Below are positions 63,366 to 64,000 of a DNA stretch of 64,000 nt, piece by piece. Made by a program: the position numbers and the translations under genes. The notes under the pieces were generated by a model, which was not told where the DNA came from, did no database searches, and saw only the letters and a list, made by a program, of their open reading frames with translations. Each line of letters begins with the position of its first letter. The stretch's first letter is position 1. This stretch comes from Pelagimonas sp050633425 (GTDB lineage Bacteria > Pseudomonadota > Alphaproteobacteria > Rhodobacterales > Rhodobacteraceae). The stretch lies in assembly GCF_050633425.1 (NCBI RefSeq), contig NZ_JBOEGM010000014.1, positions 9,945 to 73,944 on the forward strand, given 5' to 3'.

Positions 63366-64000
63366 TCATACCTTCTCATATGTCGCGGAATGCAGATCAC
63401 GGGTTTCAAAAATCGGCGACCGGCTTGCTTCCTTGGGCTCAAAGCGGACGACGACCGGCTCACCGGGTACAACAAGAAACGCGTTGTCACTAAAACGGCC
63501 CTCACAGTCGGCTTCGACCGTGGCGAAAAAAGCGGGTGCCGCACTTGTAACCGTTAGCTCATAGCCGCCTTGGGTTTTTGACACCTCCAAATCCAACTGC
63601 GGCGCCTCAAGATCATAGGATTTGTACGGTTTGGGTGCGAACCAATCCCGACCAGACGGGCCGTCAGGCACATCCCAACGGTACACCAACATCTCATCCT
63701 CGGCCAACGCTCCGGTTTGAAACACCGTTTCGGCTTGGCGTGGCGACACTTGAAAATCGAAGTCTCCCAATTTCCGCCGTGTGCCTTTTGGCGTCATGGC
63801 TTCCACCACCAACCTGCCAGACAGGTCTGTGTCGCCATCATTGACGGCGCGCAGGGCAAAACCCTCCGCCTCAGGAACCACCGTCACATGCAGCGGTGCG
63901 AAAAACCGGCGCGCCATATGGTGCAAGACTTTCCACCCGCCGCCATGATCCAAGGACGCCCAGGAACACACGGGCCATGTGGGGTCTGCTCCGGCTGGGG
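63366..64000 (-). CDS. GH2 beta-mannosidase, C-terminal part (runs off the window)
   Basis: About 211 C-terminal residues of a larger protein, open to the window edge. The segment TWPVCSWASLDHGGGWKVLHHMARRFFAP is typical of the end of the GH2 catalytic barrel of beta-mannosidases (split here as TWPVCSWASLDHGGGW and KVLHHMARRFFAP). Beta-sandwich domains follow (VVPEAEGFALRAVNDGD, VEAMTPKGTRRKLGDFDF) and a C-terminal Ig-like domain. It would release beta-mannosyl residues from oligosaccharides. The catalytic Glu residues lie outside the window. It fits the sugar-use theme of the beta-glucosidase regulon, but no matching operator is visible here. Confidence 0.8.
   Translation of the reverse strand, partial: PAGADPTWPVCSWASLDHGGGWKVLHHMARRFFAPLHVTVVPEAEGFALRAVNDGDTDLSGRLVVEAMTPKGTRRKLGDFDFQVSPRQAETVFQTGALAEDEMLVYRWDVPDGPSGRDWFAPKPYKSYDLEAPQLDLEVSKTQGGYELTVTSAAPAFFATVEADCEGRFSDNAFLVVPGEPVVVRFEPKEASRSPIFETRDLHSATYEKV

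Noticed and set aside
1..64000. CRISPR arrays, tRNA or rRNA genes, intact insertion sequences
   Set aside because: No regularly spaced direct repeats, no cloverleaf-like or rRNA sequences and no transposase motifs were recognised by eye in this window.

Overview
The window looks like a piece of an extrachromosomal replicon (plasmid or chromid) from a marine alphaproteobacterium, most likely of the Rhodobacterales/Roseobacter group. This rests on a Rep_3-type initiator divergent from parA-parB with two parS-like palindromes, on the style of the proteins (GC-rich codons, E. coli-type IlvD, CUT1 sugar uptake, TamAB, DUF2218), and on the absence of rRNA, tRNA or ribosomal protein genes. The taxon is an inference. 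Two runs of N (20926-21134 and 21369-21544) are assembly gaps.

Layout. 1-4663: an alpha/beta hydrolase, then a tightly overlapping minus-strand operon for acyl-CoA metabolism (TetR regulator, enoyl-CoA hydratase, acyl-CoA synthetase, two MaoC-like hot-dog proteins). 4682-8933: replication and partition (rep, origin region with inverted and direct repeats, parA, parB, parS copies). 9399-13216: two small exported proteins, one with tail-fibre-like GIGT repeats, and a surface-glycan group (Stf0-type sulfotransferase, polysaccharide pyruvyl transferase, GT25). 13380-16445: an unusual fusion of a permease with FG-GAP and UnbV domains. 16614-25899: a giant repeat adhesin of roughly 3,200 residues ending in an autotransporter-like beta-barrel. 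25974-40186: a nearly complete type II secretion system split over several transcription units (GHIJKLM, C, DEF, prepilin peptidase), with two Sel1-repeat proteins and a TPR-like lipoprotein embedded in it. 40388-45954: tamA-tamB. 46147-47145: a DUF4105 protein. 47369-54180: a LacI-controlled sugar regulon (GH1 beta-glucosidase and a CUT1 ABC importer) with three matching 14-bp operators. 54322-56154: ilvD. 56338-58662: a hybrid histidine kinase. 58750-62709: DUF2218 and a siderophore-type ABC importer. 62885-64000: a small unknown protein and the C-terminal part of a GH2 beta-mannosidase running off the end.

How it fits together. The middle 35 kb is devoted to export and the cell surface: glycan decoration, a very large outer-membrane adhesin, a TAM complex that could insert such barrels, and a T2SS that could secrete hydrolases and repeat proteins. 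The right side handles sugar and iron uptake. I read the replicon as carrying a surface-attachment and polymer-use lifestyle. That functional link is inference from gene content, not shown by the sequence.
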